The notes: generated by a model not told the origin, from the sequence alone. A DNA stretch of 64,000 nt from Butyrivibrio sp. LB2008 (GCF_000621565.1 NZ_JHXZ01000019.1:35452-99451); one strand, 5' to 3'; positions 18,402-27,993 are shown, counted from the first letter of the stretch. Numbers and translations: made by a program.

Positions 18402-18938
18402 CTATTTTTCAGCAACTACATAGTCACCATTTTTATAATTTCTCATCGATTTACTGATTCTAAATCCCGCCTTTTGCATCTCTTTAACCAAGGTATGCAT
18501 ATAAAAACCGTGCGTGACCACCACACTCTCGCAGTCGTCATTATTTAACAATTCAACAAATTTACTTGCCCTTGCTTTCGTCTCTTTTCTGCTTTCTGCT
18601 TGCCTATTGGAGTTAAGGAACCATTGAACTCGTCCCGTTATATTCCAAAACCACAATGGTAACTCCATCCTACAATCAAAACTTGACCCAAGCGGGACTT
18701 CGCTTACAAGTTCAGTACATATAAAATCCTTATTCCCAAATATTTCTATTGCAGTGTCCCGACTTCTAGGCAAGGTACTAACGTATACTCGTTTTAGATT
18801 AAAAACAGGAATATCATAAGACATCCGCATAATTGGTGCCTTGTCATACTGAGTACAAGCCTTATCAAACTCACAGGAACTATACGTTCTTTCCCAGTCA
18901 TAAGCAACTGGTCCATGTCGTATTATAATTACTTTCAA
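18402..18938 (-). CDS. Histidine phosphatase-family protein
   Basis: 178 residues. The catalytic RHG is at residues 7-9 (VIIIRHGP), with STLPRSRDTA as the second phosphate-binding segment and VVTHGFYMHTL providing the second His. This is a small clostridial branch of the phosphoglycerate-mutase-like phosphatases; the substrate is not known. It lies 16 bases downstream of an HTH fragment and 20 bases upstream of an acetyltransferase gene. Confidence 0.82.
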   Translation of the reverse strand: MKVIIIRHGPVAYDWERTYSSCEFDKACTQYDKAPIMRMSYDIPVFNLKRVYVSTLPRSRDTAIEIFGNKDFICTELVSEVPLGSSFDCRMELPLWFWNITGRVQWFLNSNRQAESRKETKARASKFVELLNNDDCESVVVTHGFYMHTLVKEMQKAGFRISKSMRNYKNGDYVVAEK

Positions 18939-18954
18939 ATATCAAAATCCCCCA

Positions 18955-19182
18955 CTATTTCACAAGCCATGAGCCTGTCTTCTTAGATCCGATTCTTTCA
19001 ATCACGCCCTCGTCCAGCAATTCCTTCATTAACATTTGCACCGCTCTTCTTGATTTGTTCATCATCTCTGACAGTTCTGCTTGCGTTAATGAAGGATTTT
19101 CTTTAAGAAGCAACAATATATGCTCTCGATCCGTCAGCATGCTTTTTTGCGCTTTATCAAAAGCGTAGTTGAGATTCCACAA
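18955..19182 (-). CDS. Small winged-helix protein or remnant
   Basis: 75 residues from TTG 19182, or 61 from ATG 19140. Residues 17-74 (LTDREHILLLL, LTQAELSEMMNKSRRAVQMLMKEL, GVIERIGSKKTGSWLV) form a typical winged helix of the kind found at the C-terminus of AlbA_2/RecG-like regulators. Neither start has a ribosome site, and the frame stays open upstream through 10 further codons to a TAA. It therefore looks like the surviving tail of a larger regulator, though a free-standing DNA-binding protein is possible. Confidence 0.5.
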   Translation of the reverse strand: MWNLNYAFDKAQKSMLTDREHILLLLKENPSLTQAELSEMMNKSRRAVQMLMKELLDEGVIERIGSKKTGSWLVK

Positions 19183-19188
19183 CGTAAG

Positions 19189-19229
19189 GAAAGCGCAGAA
19201 AAACTCTCGTTAATTTATCTGCGCCTTTC
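19189..19229. terminator. Hairpin at the methyltransferase 3' end
   Basis: GAAAGCGCAGA (19189-19199) pairs with TCTGCGCCTTTC (19218-19229), with one bulged base. It overlaps the stop codon of the methyltransferase gene. The T-run lies in the loop rather than after the stem, so termination efficiency is doubtful. Confidence 0.45.
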
Positions 19230-19983
19230 ATATCTTTTTTGCAATTGCAGTAAACTCTCCCGGAAGTTTCTCGTTCTCCCATGAAGGATGCTCATCAAAA
19301 CGCTCCAAAGTAAATCCGCTCCCGATGATAGAATTGATGATCTCGCTGATTGTGTACTTCCTGTAATGGCATTTAGGGATCTGCTTACGGATCTCCTCAT
19401 CGTAAAATCTTGCGTGCGCCATCTCACCTTCAAAGATATCTGTTGAGAAATAACTCATGTTTGGCTGCTGCAGCCCAAGTATATCGGAAATCTTAGTAAA
19501 TGGATGGAAGTCACTGCAGATCATCTTTCCACCGGGTTTAAGCAATCCGTTCATAACATTCATAAAAACATCTATATCGTGGAAATAATGAAGGATTCCA
19601 CCCTCCATAAAGACAACATCAAAAAAGCCGGCATACTTGTCCATATCGATTTCCATGATATCACAAACTTCATAGCCAATGTTTACGCCTGCAGCCTCAG
19701 CTGTTTCCATGGCATATTTCTTATTGGCTTCGGATATATCAAATACTGTAACCTCTGCTCCCAAAAGAGCCAGCGGAATTGCTTTCTTGCCGCAGGATCC
19801 GCAGATATTAGCTACCTTGACGCCTTCAAAAGAATCAAAGTAGTTCGCATACTGCTTTAGCATCTTCCTGGGGTTTTCTTTATCCTTTGATGCTCTTTCC
19901 TCCGGAGTCCCGGCGGTTCTTACCCAAAAATCATATGCATCAACCTCCCAGGCTTTCTTATGTTGTTTACTGTAATCTTCCAA
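19228..19983 (-). CDS. Class I SAM-dependent methyltransferase
   Basis: 251 residues. Motif I is divergent but placed correctly (VANICGSCGKKAIPLA), strand 2 ends in VTVFDIS, the motif III/IV region is FDVVFMEGGILHYF, and LLKPGGKMI is the classical post-motif. This resembles small-molecule methyltransferases of unknown substrate found in Firmicutes accessory regions. A possible 52-codon gene ends 21 bases upstream. Confidence 0.85.
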   Translation of the reverse strand: MEDYSKQHKKAWEVDAYDFWVRTAGTPEERASKDKENPRKMLKQYANYFDSFEGVKVANICGSCGKKAIPLALLGAEVTVFDISEANKKYAMETAEAAGVNIGYEVCDIMEIDMDKYAGFFDVVFMEGGILHYFHDIDVFMNVMNGLLKPGGKMICSDFHPFTKISDILGLQQPNMSYFSTDIFEGEMAHARFYDEEIRKQIPKCHYRKYTISEIINSIIGSGFTLERFDEHPSWENEKLPGEFTAIAKKI

Positions 19984-20004
19984 AACTGCTATCCTCCCGG
20001 TATT

Positions 20005-20163
20005 TTATCTATATAACGAACGAATCCTTAGGGTTTTGAAATAATTCTCTGCTTTAGGAACTTCACTATATATTTGTTTAAGCCGATCATCCTCGCGATA
20101 TGTATCAAAACTATTATACTCATCCATCGGTAGCAAAACTAAAACACTCAAAGATTTACTCAT
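20005..20163 (-). CDS. Possible 52-residue small protein
   Basis: An ATG at 20163, four bases after GAGG, opens a frame of 52 codons (MSKSLSVLVLLPMDEYNSF... ending RSLYR) that ends 21 bases before the methyltransferase start. It has mixed charge and no membrane helix or known motif. The position and ribosome site are its only support; it may be a remnant. Confidence 0.35.
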   Translation of the reverse strand: MSKSLSVLVLLPMDEYNSFDTYREDDRLKQIYSEVPKAENYFKTLRIRSLYR

Positions 20164-20208
20164 TTTTCCTCATCTCTTATAATTATAGGGTGCAGTTTCT
20201 TAGTTTAT

Positions 20209-21087
20209 TCATTCCACTTCTTGATCATCGCTTTTGTCATTTATAGTTTCAATGAGACCTGTAACTAAATCTTGCAATTGGGCTGCATTTTTATTCGTGA
20301 TTACAGGTTTTCCGGTTCTCTTTTCCACCGCCAATCGTGCTTCTCCCGCGGCTTCTCCACCTTCAATAGCAACCATTCGATTTTCTTCGAAAGTCTCTGG
20401 CTTCTTTTGCTTTGAAATCTCTGTGGTAGTGGCCTCAGCCAACATATTAAGCACCAGCTCCAATGTGGACATATTATCCCTGAGATTTTCCTTTTTCAAA
20501 CCTTTATGATTCTTATACTGTCGTGTTGTCATTCCGGACCAGGCTTTCGTTATTTCATCTGTCAGGATTGCATATTCTATGCCTTTCTTGACGCCACGCT
20601 TATCCCACTCATCTGTAAGTTCTTTTCTTACTTGAATTGCCTGCAGGCGCTGATTTATCCATTCTCGCGAATAACCTTTTTTTGCATAGGTCTCAAGGGC
20701 CCTCTCTATAGTCAACTCCGGGTCGATTACCTCCTCTATTCGTTCACGACCTACCTGGGCCAGCCACATTTTAAACGGCTCCGCTTTCTTTGATGGAATC
20801 GACTGGATAATGCGAAGCAGTTGCTCTGTGTTTGCCACATCAGTATTATATCGTTTTCCATCCTTCGGAGATCTCATTTTCAGTTGGTGACAATTTGTCA
20901 CCAACTGACTGCCCTCTTCTTTAAGTCTCTGTTTTAGTTTATTCCAATATTTTCTTCCATCCGCGCTTTCTGTTAATGCCTGCACTACATCCACAACCGA
21001 AAAATACCATTCTTCCTCATCCTCAACCCATGCAGTCCTTATCGGCTGGTCTTCAAATAATTGAACTTTATCATTTGCCATCTGCAT
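20209..21087 (-). CDS. Bro-N/antirepressor-like protein
   Basis: 292 residues. Residues 8-115 fit a Bro-N (phage antirepressor-like) domain: RTAWVEDEEEWYFSVVDVVQALT and YNTDVANTEQLLRIIQSIP. The helical remainder (AYAKKGYSREWINQRL, TKAWSGMTTRQYKNHKGL) is shared with DinD-like proteins. Such proteins bind DNA and are common on phages and islands. ATG 21087 overlaps the end of the XRE gene by 17 bases, so both are expressed together from the promoter at 21335-21363. Confidence 0.75.
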   Translation of the reverse strand: MQMANDKVQLFEDQPIRTAWVEDEEEWYFSVVDVVQALTESADGRKYWNKLKQRLKEEGSQLVTNCHQLKMRSPKDGKRYNTDVANTEQLLRIIQSIPSKKAEPFKMWLAQVGRERIEEVIDPELTIERALETYAKKGYSREWINQRLQAIQVRKELTDEWDKRGVKKGIEYAILTDEITKAWSGMTTRQYKNHKGLKKENLRDNMSTLELVLNMLAEATTTEISKQKKPETFEENRMVAIEGGEAAGEARLAVEKRTGKPVITNKNAAQLQDLVTGLIETINDKSDDQEVE

Positions 21088-21301
21088 TTTTCCCCCTTAT
21101 CGGTTCTTCGTCTTGTATATGGTTTTTTTCTTCAAGCAGCATAATATACGCCATCATTCTTACCAAATACTCCGGAGGGGCGCTTATCCCCTGCTCCCAC
21201 TGTTGAAGAGTTCTTACAGGGATTCCAAATTTTGCAGAAAACTTACTTTGTGATAATCCCGTTTTCTTTCGTAACTCCTTTATTCTAGCTGAAATATCCA
21301 T
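21071..21301 (-). CDS. XRE-family helix-turn-helix regulator
   Basis: 76 residues. Residues 5-60 form an HTH_3 domain (IKELRKKTGLSQSKFSAKFGIPVRTLQQWEQG). The C-terminal tail is polar. It is the first gene of a pair with the Bro-N protein. Two palindromes overlap its promoter, so autoregulation is likely. Confidence 0.85.
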   Translation of the reverse strand: MDISARIKELRKKTGLSQSKFSAKFGIPVRTLQQWEQGISAPPEYLVRMMAYIMLLEEKNHIQDEEPIRGKNADGK

Positions 21302-21322
21302 AACATAGTCTCCGTAAATTTC

Positions 21323-21366
21323 ATACTTTAATAAAGTATAGAGCTACTACCGTACGTTGTCAACGT
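21323..21366 (-). promoter_or_regulatory. Consensus promoter with two overlapping palindromes
   Basis: On the minus strand TTGACA (21363-21358) and TATACT (21340-21335) are separated by exactly 17 bases. The -35 box lies in the perfect palindrome ACGTTGTCAACGT (21354-21366) and the -10 box in the perfect palindrome ATACTTTA-A-TAAAGTAT (21323-21339). Repressor binding to either would block RNA polymerase; the XRE protein is the candidate. Confidence 0.8.
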
Positions 21367-21512
21367 ATATATTGATTTCAAAATGCAAAATACGATAATG
21401 CGCAATTTTATAGTACTGCGCTTTATTATGCGCTTTGAAACGAATCTTTCCGTACCCATGATGTACCCGTCACTTCATATCCTGTTATCAAAATGTTATC
21501 ACACGTGTAAAC

Positions 21513-21553
21513 AAAAAAGCTTCTGAAAGCGCATGTTTACGCCATCAGAAGCC
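21513..21553 (-). terminator. Terminator of guaA
   Basis: GCTTCTGA at 21519-21526 pairs with TCAGAAGC at 21545-21552; on the minus strand the stem is followed by TTTTTTG. It lies about 45 bases after the guaA stop. Confidence 0.75.
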
Positions 21554-21596
21554 TATAATCACTGCTTTTTAGTTTTTACCCGCAAGCCACCCGGTA

Positions 21597-23147
21597 TCAC
21601 TCCAGCTCCACTGTTCCCGGCGGCTTAGATGTAAGGTCATACATTACGCGGTTAACGCCCTTAACCTCATTGATGATCCTGCTCATGACTTTCTGGAGGA
21701 CTTCGAAAGGAATCTCGGAAGCCTCGGCGGTCATGAAATCTACGGTCTCAACGGCGCGGAGAACGATTGCGTAATCGTAAGTTCTCTCATCGCCCATAAC
21801 GCCTACGGAGCGCATGTTTGAAAGAGCTGCGAAGTACTGGTCCGGAAGCTTGGATAATCCGGCTGCCGCGATCTCTTCTCTGTAGATGTAGTCAGCATCC
21901 TGAACGATTCGAACCTTATCGGCAGTAACTTCACCGATGATGCGGATACCAAGTCCGGGTCCCGGGAAGGGCTGACGGAAAACAAGATACTCGGGAAGTC
22001 CGAGCTCAAGTCCTGCCTTACGAACCTCGTCCTTAAACAAAGTCTTAAGAGGCTCTATGATTTCCTTGAAATCAACGAAATCAGGAAGTCCTCCGACATT
22101 GTGATGTGACTTGATAACGGCTGACTCACCGCCAAGTCCTGATTCTACAACGTCAGGATATATTGTTCCCTGTGCAAGGAAGTCAACTGCGCCAATCTTT
22201 TTGGCCTCTTCCTCAAACACACGGATAAACTCTTCACCAATAATCTTACGCTTGCGCTCAGGCTCTTCCACGCCAGCAAGCTTAGCATAATATCTGTCTG
22301 CCGCATTCACACGGATAAAGTTAATGTCGAAGTTACCCTTCTCTCCGAATACGCCTTCAACCTCGTCACCTTCATTCTTACGAAGAAGTCCGTGATCTAC
22401 GAACACGCATGTAAGCTGCTTTCCGATTGCCTTAGCAAGGAGAGCCGCAAGAACGGATGAATCAACACCGCCTGAAAGAGCAAGAAGGACTTTGCCGTCT
22501 CCGACTTTAGCTTTAATATCTTTAATAGTATTCTCAACGAAAGAATCCATTCTCCATGTACCTGCTGTCTCGCAGATATTTCTTACGAAGTTGTGGAGAA
22601 TCTCTTTGCCTTTGACTGTATGTAATACTTCGGGGTGGAACTGAATAGCATACAGTTTCTTATCTTCACAAGCTGCTGCAGCAACGGGGCAATCTGCTGT
22701 ATGTGCAATGATATCAAAGCCCGGTGCAACTTTGCTGATATAGTCGAAGTGACTCATCCATACGATAGTGTCATCCTCAACACCTGCAAATAACTTGTCT
22801 TTTGAACCGTCAATAAATGTCTGTGTCTTTCCATACTCTCTGACAGGAGCTTTCTCTACCTTTCCTCCGAGCACGTGCATCATGAGCTGTGCTCCGTAGC
22901 AAAGTCCCAAAACAGGAATACCAAGCTCGAACAATTCCTTGGTGTATGTAGGTGCTCCGTCCTCATAACAAGAGTTGGGGCCTCCCGTCAAAATAATTCC
23001 CTTAGGCGCCATCGCCTTTATCTGCTCTATCGGAGTGCGATATGAATAAATCTCACAATAGACGTTACATTCTCTGACACGGCGCGCTACAAGCTGGTTG
23101 TACTGTCCGCCGAAATCAAGAACTATTACTTTCTCTTCTGCAGTCAT
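21597..23147 (-). CDS. guaA: GMP synthase (glutamine-hydrolysing)
   Basis: 516 residues, the family's full length. The class I amidotransferase domain (1-190) has the nucleophile in GLCYGAQLM and the His/Glu pair in IQFHPEV. The ATP pyrophosphatase domain has [16 protein letters not shown], followed by the dimerisation domain ending [15 protein letters not shown]. It converts XMP to GMP with glutamine and ATP. The gene is alone, with a terminator downstream, and no guanine riboswitch was seen in the 78 bases upstream. Confidence 0.98.
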   Translation of the reverse strand: MTAEEKVIVLDFGGQYNQLVARRVRECNVYCEIYSYRTPIEQIKAMAPKGIILTGGPNSCYEDGAPTYTKELFELGIPVLGLCYGAQLMMHVLGGKVEKAPVREYGKTQTFIDGSKDKLFAGVEDDTIVWMSHFDYISKVAPGFDIIAHTADCPVAAAACEDKKLYAIQFHPEVLHTVKGKEILHNFVRNICETAGTWRMDSFVENTIKDIKAKVGDGKVLLALSGGVDSSVLAALLAKAIGKQLTCVFVDHGLLRKNEGDEVEGVFGEKGNFDINFIRVNAADRYYAKLAGVEEPERKRKIIGEEFIRVFEEEAKKIGAVDFLAQGTIYPDVVESGLGGESAVIKSHHNVGGLPDFVDFKEIIEPLKTLFKDEVRKAGLELGLPEYLVFRQPFPGPGLGIRIIGEVTADKVRIVQDADYIYREEIAAAGLSKLPDQYFAALSNMRSVGVMGDERTYDYAIVLRAVETVDFMTAEASEIPFEVLQKVMSRIINEVKGVNRVMYDLTSKPPGTVELE

Positions 23148-23225
23148 GGTTCCTCCCGAAAAAAATTTTACAACAATAATTATGCACGATTATACACTAT
23201 GGTATAAAGGCTAACAATTGGCACA

Positions 23226-24563
23226 TCACACAAATCTTCTGACACAGATGATTGGTCTGTACATCGCCGAACTGTACTTGATTCCTGTCTTCTGCGTACT
23301 TGCGTGAACAATCTGTCCGCCGCCTATATATATTCCCACATGTCCACCATAGTAGATAACATCTCCCGGCTGTGCCTCGGAATATGAGACTTCTCTTCCA
23401 TAATTGCCCTGCTCCCATGATGTTCTGGGAACAGATATTCCAAACGCCTTGTAAACGGAAAATACAAATCCCGAACAATCCGCACCGTTTGTAAGACTTG
23501 TTCCGCCGGAAACATATGGATTACCGACAAACTGACAGGCATAACTCGCAATATTAGATCCCGATCCGCCTCCCGAAGGTGCCGGTGGAGGCGAAGAATT
23601 TTTTGAACCACCTGATTGCGAGGACTCTCCCGAGTCTCCTCCGCCACCACCGCTCTCTGATTTTGATTTCTCAGCAGCTTCTTCAGCCTGGCGTTTTCTC
23701 TCCGCTTCCTCTGCTTCACGTGCAGCCTGTGCAGCTTTCTTGGTTTCATTAACCTCATTCTGCTTGGATTCTATCTGCTTCTGAAGAGCCGCCATGCTTG
23801 ATTGCTGGCTCTTTATCTGTGCCGTATATATAGCGGCGTCCTGCTTTGCTTTGGCAAGCTTTACCTCATAATCTGAATACTTGGCCTTATACTGAGCAAG
23901 AACCTCTTCCATAGCTTTCTGCTCTTCTTCCAGCTCATACTTGGCTGTTTCAAGCTCAGCCTTTTCCTCTTCGAGCTGTTTCTTGGCTGTATCGGCCGCT
24001 TTCTTTGCCTCTATATATTCTTCAAGCTTATTTCTGTCATATTCATAAATTTGCTCGGCATACTGTGCCTTGCTAAGTACATCCGAATAATTCGACGCAG
24101 TCAAAAGAATCTGTAAATAAGATGTCTCTCCCTGCTCATACATATACTTTACTCTCTGCTTCATCGCTTCATATAAGGTGTCTTCTTTTTCCTTGGCAGC
24201 CTCATATTCAGCCTTTTTTACTTCTATCTGCGCTTCTGCTTTCTCAATTTGCTCTTTGATAAGATCTATATCCGCGATCATATCCACGATCGTATTCGAT
24301 GTCTCATCGATTGCTTCCTTTGTCTGTCCCTGAGCTTCAGCGATTGAGTTTACTTTGCCGTTGGCATTGTTGAGATTCTTCTGACTCTCTTTCTTTTGCT
24401 TTTCCAGATCTTTTTTCTGATTCTTTAGCGCTTGTTCTTCCTGCTCCAGCTTATTTTGCTTTTCCTGTAAATCAGTACTGGTGGTAGCCCAGACAGGGTC
24501 CACCACCAGCATACTAAGGACTAAGGAAAGAGCTACAGCAGAAAAAGAATACCCTTTTTTCAT
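23226..24563 (-). CDS. Secreted NlpC/P60 peptidoglycan hydrolase with coiled-coil domain
   Basis: 445 residues. An N-terminal signal peptide (MKKGYSFSAVALSLVLSML) is followed by about 230 residues of charged heptad-rich coiled coil, as in PcsB/CwlO-type hydrolases. A Ser/Gly/Pro linker (about 290-335) leads to the NlpC/P60 domain, with catalytic C363 (GADCSGF), H408 (GGHVG) and H420. These enzymes cut stem-peptide bonds, often under FtsEX control. The start at 24563 follows AAGGAGG by 5 bases; a longer frame reads through that site. Confidence 0.93.
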   Translation of the reverse strand: MKKGYSFSAVALSLVLSMLVVDPVWATTSTDLQEKQNKLEQEEQALKNQKKDLEKQKKESQKNLNNANGKVNSIAEAQGQTKEAIDETSNTIVDMIADIDLIKEQIEKAEAQIEVKKAEYEAAKEKEDTLYEAMKQRVKYMYEQGETSYLQILLTASNYSDVLSKAQYAEQIYEYDRNKLEEYIEAKKAADTAKKQLEEEKAELETAKYELEEEQKAMEEVLAQYKAKYSDYEVKLAKAKQDAAIYTAQIKSQQSSMAALQKQIESKQNEVNETKKAAQAAREAEEAERKRQAEEAAEKSKSESGGGGGDSGESSQSGGSKNSSPPPAPSGGGSGSNIASYACQFVGNPYVSGGTSLTNGADCSGFVFSVYKAFGISVPRTSWEQGNYGREVSYSEAQPGDVIYYGGHVGIYIGGGQIVHASTQKTGIKYSSAMYRPIICVRRFV

Positions 24564-24644
24564 TTCATCCTCCTTGTCCTTCATTATTCATGTCTCTATA
24601 TATTATAACACGTGATATTAAGAAATGCCTCGTTTCTTACGACA

Positions 24645-26036
24645 TTAAAGATCACAATTTCCTACAGTTCTGGGGAATGACTCAACGTCTCTGATATTTC
24701 CCATACCTGTGAGATACATTACGCAGCGCTCAAATCCAAGACCAAAGCCTGCATGTCTTACACTTCCGTACTTTCTGAGATCAAGATAGAACTGATAATC
24801 GTCCTTCTTCATTCCAAGCTCATCCATACGCTTCTCGAGGATCTCAAGATCATCTTCTCTCTGGCTTCCGCCGATGATCTCACCGATTCCGGGAACAAGA
24901 CAATCTGCTGCCGCAACAGTCTTTCCATCGGGATTGAGCTTCATGTAGAATGCCTTGATATCCTTAGGATAATCTGTTACAAATACAGGCTTCTTGAATA
25001 CTTCTTCAGTGAGATATCTCTCATGCTCTGTCTGAAGATCGCATCCCCATGATACCTTGTAATCAAACTTATCATTGTTCTTTGAAAGAATATCAATAGC
25101 TTCTGTGTATGTGATACGACCAAACTCGTTACCTACAACGTTGTTAAGTCTGTCGATAAGTCCTTTGTCGATGAACTCGTTAAAGAATGCCATCTCTTCG
25201 GGACAATGCTCAAGAACATAGTTGATAACATACTTAAGCATAGCTTCTGCTGTGTCACAGTCATCCTTAAGATCTGCAAAACACATCTCAGGCTCGATCA
25301 TCCAGAACTCTGCAGCATGTCTTGTTGTGTTGGAGTTCTCTGCACGGAATGTAGGTCCGAATGTATATACGTTCTTAAATGCAAAAGCATAAGTCTCAAC
25401 ATTAAGCTGTCCGCTAACAGTGAGGTTAACAGGCTTTCCAAAGAAATCCTTTGAAAAATCAACAGCTCCGTCCTCAGTCTTGGGAACGTTGTTAAGATCG
25501 AGAGTTGTTACCTGGAACATCTCTCCGGCACCTTCACAGTCACTTCCTGTAATAAGAGGAGTGTGAACATATACGAAATTTCTCTCCTGGAAGAAAGAAT
25601 GAATTGCATATGCAGCAACTGAACGAACCTTGAAAACTGCCTCAAAAGTATTTGTTCTTGCACGAAGATGAGGAATTGTTCTAAGGAACTCAAGAGTATG
25701 TCTCTTCTTCTGAAGAGGATAATCAGATGTAGAAGTTCCCTCAATCTCAACTTCCTCAGCCTGCATCTCGAAAGGCTGCTTTGCTCCCGGTGTTGCAACG
25801 ATTGTTCCTGTTGCGATAACAGCAGCTCCTACGTTGAGCTTACTGATCTGTGCAAAGTTTGAAAGTGCATCCGAATAAACAATCTGAAGAGGTTTAAAAA
25901 ATGTTCCGTCATTCAATACGATAAATCCGATTGCCTTTGAATCACGAATACTTCTGATCCATCCTCCGACTGTAACTTTCTGTCCAACATACTTATCTTG
26001 TTCTGTAAATAGTGACTTTATATCTGTAAGTTCCAT
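24645..26036 (-). CDS. asnS: Asparaginyl-tRNA synthetase
   Basis: 463 residues. The N-terminal OB-fold anticodon domain ([25 protein letters not shown]) and class II motif 2 ([21 protein letters not shown]) and motif 3 ([22 protein letters not shown]) are all clear. The lack of the Asp-specific features and the AEFWMIE phrase assign it to Asn. It charges tRNA-Asn. It lies 36 bases downstream of the trigger-factor-like lipoprotein gene. No T-box was seen upstream. Confidence 0.97.
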   Translation of the reverse strand: MELTDIKSLFTEQDKYVGQKVTVGGWIRSIRDSKAIGFIVLNDGTFFKPLQIVYSDALSNFAQISKLNVGAAVIATGTIVATPGAKQPFEMQAEEVEIEGTSTSDYPLQKKRHTLEFLRTIPHLRARTNTFEAVFKVRSVAAYAIHSFFQERNFVYVHTPLITGSDCEGAGEMFQVTTLDLNNVPKTEDGAVDFSKDFFGKPVNLTVSGQLNVETYAFAFKNVYTFGPTFRAENSNTTRHAAEFWMIEPEMCFADLKDDCDTAEAMLKYVINYVLEHCPEEMAFFNEFIDKGLIDRLNNVVGNEFGRITYTEAIDILSKNNDKFDYKVSWGCDLQTEHERYLTEEVFKKPVFVTDYPKDIKAFYMKLNPDGKTVAAADCLVPGIGEIIGGSQREDDLEILEKRMDELGMKKDDYQFYLDLRKYGSVRHAGFGLGFERCVMYLTGMGNIRDVESFPRTVGNCDL

Positions 26037-26072
26037 GACATCCTCCCATTTCCTAATGTAAATAAAAACCGA

Positions 26073-27284
26073 TCAATTTGCAGCAGGTGCAACCACGTTG
26101 GCATTATCAACCAGGAATCCTACAACTTTTTCTGTCATAAGGCCTTCTCTGACATCTTCTGAATCAACGTCACCCTTGAGTTCATCAAGTGAGCTGTATC
26201 CTGTATTTCCTGCATCAAACGCTTCTTTGAGATAATTCTCTATATCTTCGTCAGAAACTGATATATTCTCGCTCTTTGCGATTGCAGCAAACATAACAAA
26301 CTGCTGGCTGATCTCGTTTACAAGGTCCTTCAAATATGCTTCGGGATCCTGCTGATCAGGAGCAGTATTCTGCATCATGATATGAACAATGTCGCTTGCT
26401 GTTGTAGGCTGTCCGTATGCAGTATACATCTGAGCATAATTTTCAAGCTGCTTATTCTGCTGAATAAGGTAACGGTTGATTATTTCCTGAGGAAGTTCTT
26501 TAAACTCGGCAATTTCTGTAACTTTATCGATGACTGCCGCTTCAACCTGAGTCTTATATGTTTCTTCAGCCTCATCTGTGAGGTTCTTTTTAGATGTTTC
26601 CTTGAGCTGATCGACGGTTGATACGCCTTCCATTCCAAGGCCTGCTGCCCACTCGTCTGTAAGCTCTTTTGACTTCTCGCTTATCTTGTTGACCTTTACG
26701 GTAAATACAACTTTCTTGCCTGCAAGATCTTTTGAGCCGTATTCTTCAGGAAATGTAAGATCAAGATCTACTGTTTCTCCAAGTTTAACTCCTACAAGAC
26801 CGTCTTCAAATCCGGGAATAAACATGCCTGAACCGATTTCAAGATCGAAGCCCTGTGCTGTTCCGCCATCAAAAGCAACGCCTGTATCGGCATATTTTCC
26901 TTCGTAATCTATATTTGCGATATCACCATTCTGTATTGGTCTGTCTGTAATCTCAATTTTCGCAGGGTTTGATTCAATAAGCTGATTGATATAAGCATCC
27001 ACATCCTCATCTGTAACAGATGCAGGAGGTACCTCAACAGTTACTCCCTTGTACTCACCGAGCGTTACATACTCCTCAGGATTGATATCCGCAAGAGTCT
27101 TCACCTCAAGCTTGTCCAAGTTCTGTAATAATGCTATGTCATTGGAACTTCCGGAAGCAGCGTCTGCTGATGAATTCTCAGATGCAGAGTCAGATGCTGC
27201 ATCTTTTGACTTTGAGCCGCATGCTGTCAGTACTGTAGCCATTGCCATAACACTAACCAGCAATACAGAAAGATTCTTTTTCAT
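26073..27284 (-). CDS. Trigger-factor-like lipoprotein peptidyl-prolyl isomerase
   Basis: 403 residues. A lipoprotein signal peptide with LTAC lipobox is followed by a Ser/Ala/Asp-rich tether. The FKBP-type domain (about 115-205: NGDIANIDYEGKYADTG, FIPGFEDGLVG, TFPEEYGSKDLAGKKVVF) and the trigger-factor C-terminal helical domain (about 206-380) remain. The ribosome-binding N-terminal domain of cytosolic trigger factor is missing, so this is an export-side chaperone. It likely helps folding of secreted proteins outside the membrane. A true cytosolic tig is expected elsewhere. Confidence 0.88.
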   Translation of the reverse strand: MKKNLSVLLVSVMAMATVLTACGSKSKDAASDSASENSSADAASGSSNDIALLQNLDKLEVKTLADINPEEYVTLGEYKGVTVEVPPASVTDEDVDAYINQLIESNPAKIEITDRPIQNGDIANIDYEGKYADTGVAFDGGTAQGFDLEIGSGMFIPGFEDGLVGVKLGETVDLDLTFPEEYGSKDLAGKKVVFTVKVNKISEKSKELTDEWAAGLGMEGVSTVDQLKETSKKNLTDEAEETYKTQVEAAVIDKVTEIAEFKELPQEIINRYLIQQNKQLENYAQMYTAYGQPTTASDIVHIMMQNTAPDQQDPEAYLKDLVNEISQQFVMFAAIAKSENISVSDEDIENYLKEAFDAGNTGYSSLDELKGDVDSEDVREGLMTEKVVGFLVDNANVVAPAAN

Positions 27285-27384
27285 AATTCTTTCTCCTTTA
27301 AAAAAATATATAATACTTGCATTTTCATATCAAAACAATATTTCTTATACTACCACACCTCATCAAATGATTAAAGTATTTTAT

Positions 27385-27413
27385 TTGCCTATCTTCTTAA
27401 AGAATGCTACAAT
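27385..27413 (+). promoter_or_regulatory. Sigma-A-type promoter of the 157-residue membrane protein
   Basis: TTGCCT (27385-27390), 17-base spacer, TACAAT (27408-27413). The start codon lies 46 bases downstream of the -10 box. Confidence 0.6.
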
Positions 27414-27458
27414 ACTTTTTACTATAATATAGTATATTGATTTTCGGAGGATAACAGA

Positions 27459-27932
27459 TTGAGTACCGGTTTAATTGTATTAATTGTAATAATAGTAATT
27501 CTGCTTGCATTAATAGTCGCACTAATGATAATCGGCAGAAAAGCTCAGAAGAAACAGGCAGAGCAGCAGGGTCAGCTCGACGCAATGAAGCAGACCATGA
27601 CCATGCTGATAATTGACAAAAAAAGAATGAAGATCACTGAGGCAGGTCTTCCTCAGGCAGTTATTGACCAGACTCCCAAGCTTCTTCGCAGATCCAAACT
27701 TCCCATCCTTAAGGTAAGAGTCAGCAACAGAGTTATGAGCCTTATCTGTGATGAAAAGATCTTTGATTCTGTTCCGGTAAAAAAAGAAGTTAAGGCTACA
27801 GTCAGCGGAATATATGTAACTGAAGTTAAGGGACTTCACGGCAAGATCGTTGTTCCTGAGAAAAAGAAAGGTTTCTTTAAGAACCTTGTTGCGAAAGCTC
27901 AGGAAAAAGCCGGTGCCAAGATGGTTAAATAA
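27459..27932 (+). CDS. Small membrane-anchored protein of unknown function
   Basis: 157 residues. A single N-terminal membrane helix (residues 4-25, LIVLIVIIVILLALIVALMIIG) is followed by a Gln/Lys-rich segment and a compact basic domain of about 110 residues containing PKLLRRSKLPILKVR and VPVKKEVKATVSGIYV. The start is TTG, 8 bases after GGAGG. It resembles a conserved Lachnospiraceae protein that I cannot assign. A promoter and terminator flank it, so it is monocistronic. Confidence 0.8.
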   Translation: MSTGLIVLIVIIVILLALIVALMIIGRKAQKKQAEQQGQLDAMKQTMTMLIIDKKRMKITEAGLPQAVIDQTPKLLRRSKLPILKVRVSNRVMSLICDEKIFDSVPVKKEVKATVSGIYVTEVKGLHGKIVVPEKKKGFFKNLVAKAQEKAGAKMVK

Positions 27933-27944
27933 TTTATTAAAAAC

Positions 27945-27993
27945 AAAAGCTCTCCCGAAAGGATTCATAATCCGATCGGCGAGAGCTATTTTT
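27945..27993. terminator. Terminator between convergent genes
   Basis: AGCTCTC (27948-27954) pairs with GAGAGCT (27981-27987), with ATTTTT after it on the plus strand and AAAA/TTTT before it, so it can act in both directions. Confidence 0.75.

Noticed and set aside
26037..26072. T-box or other riboswitch before asnS and metG
   Set aside because: The leaders are only about 30-36 bases long and follow other genes closely.
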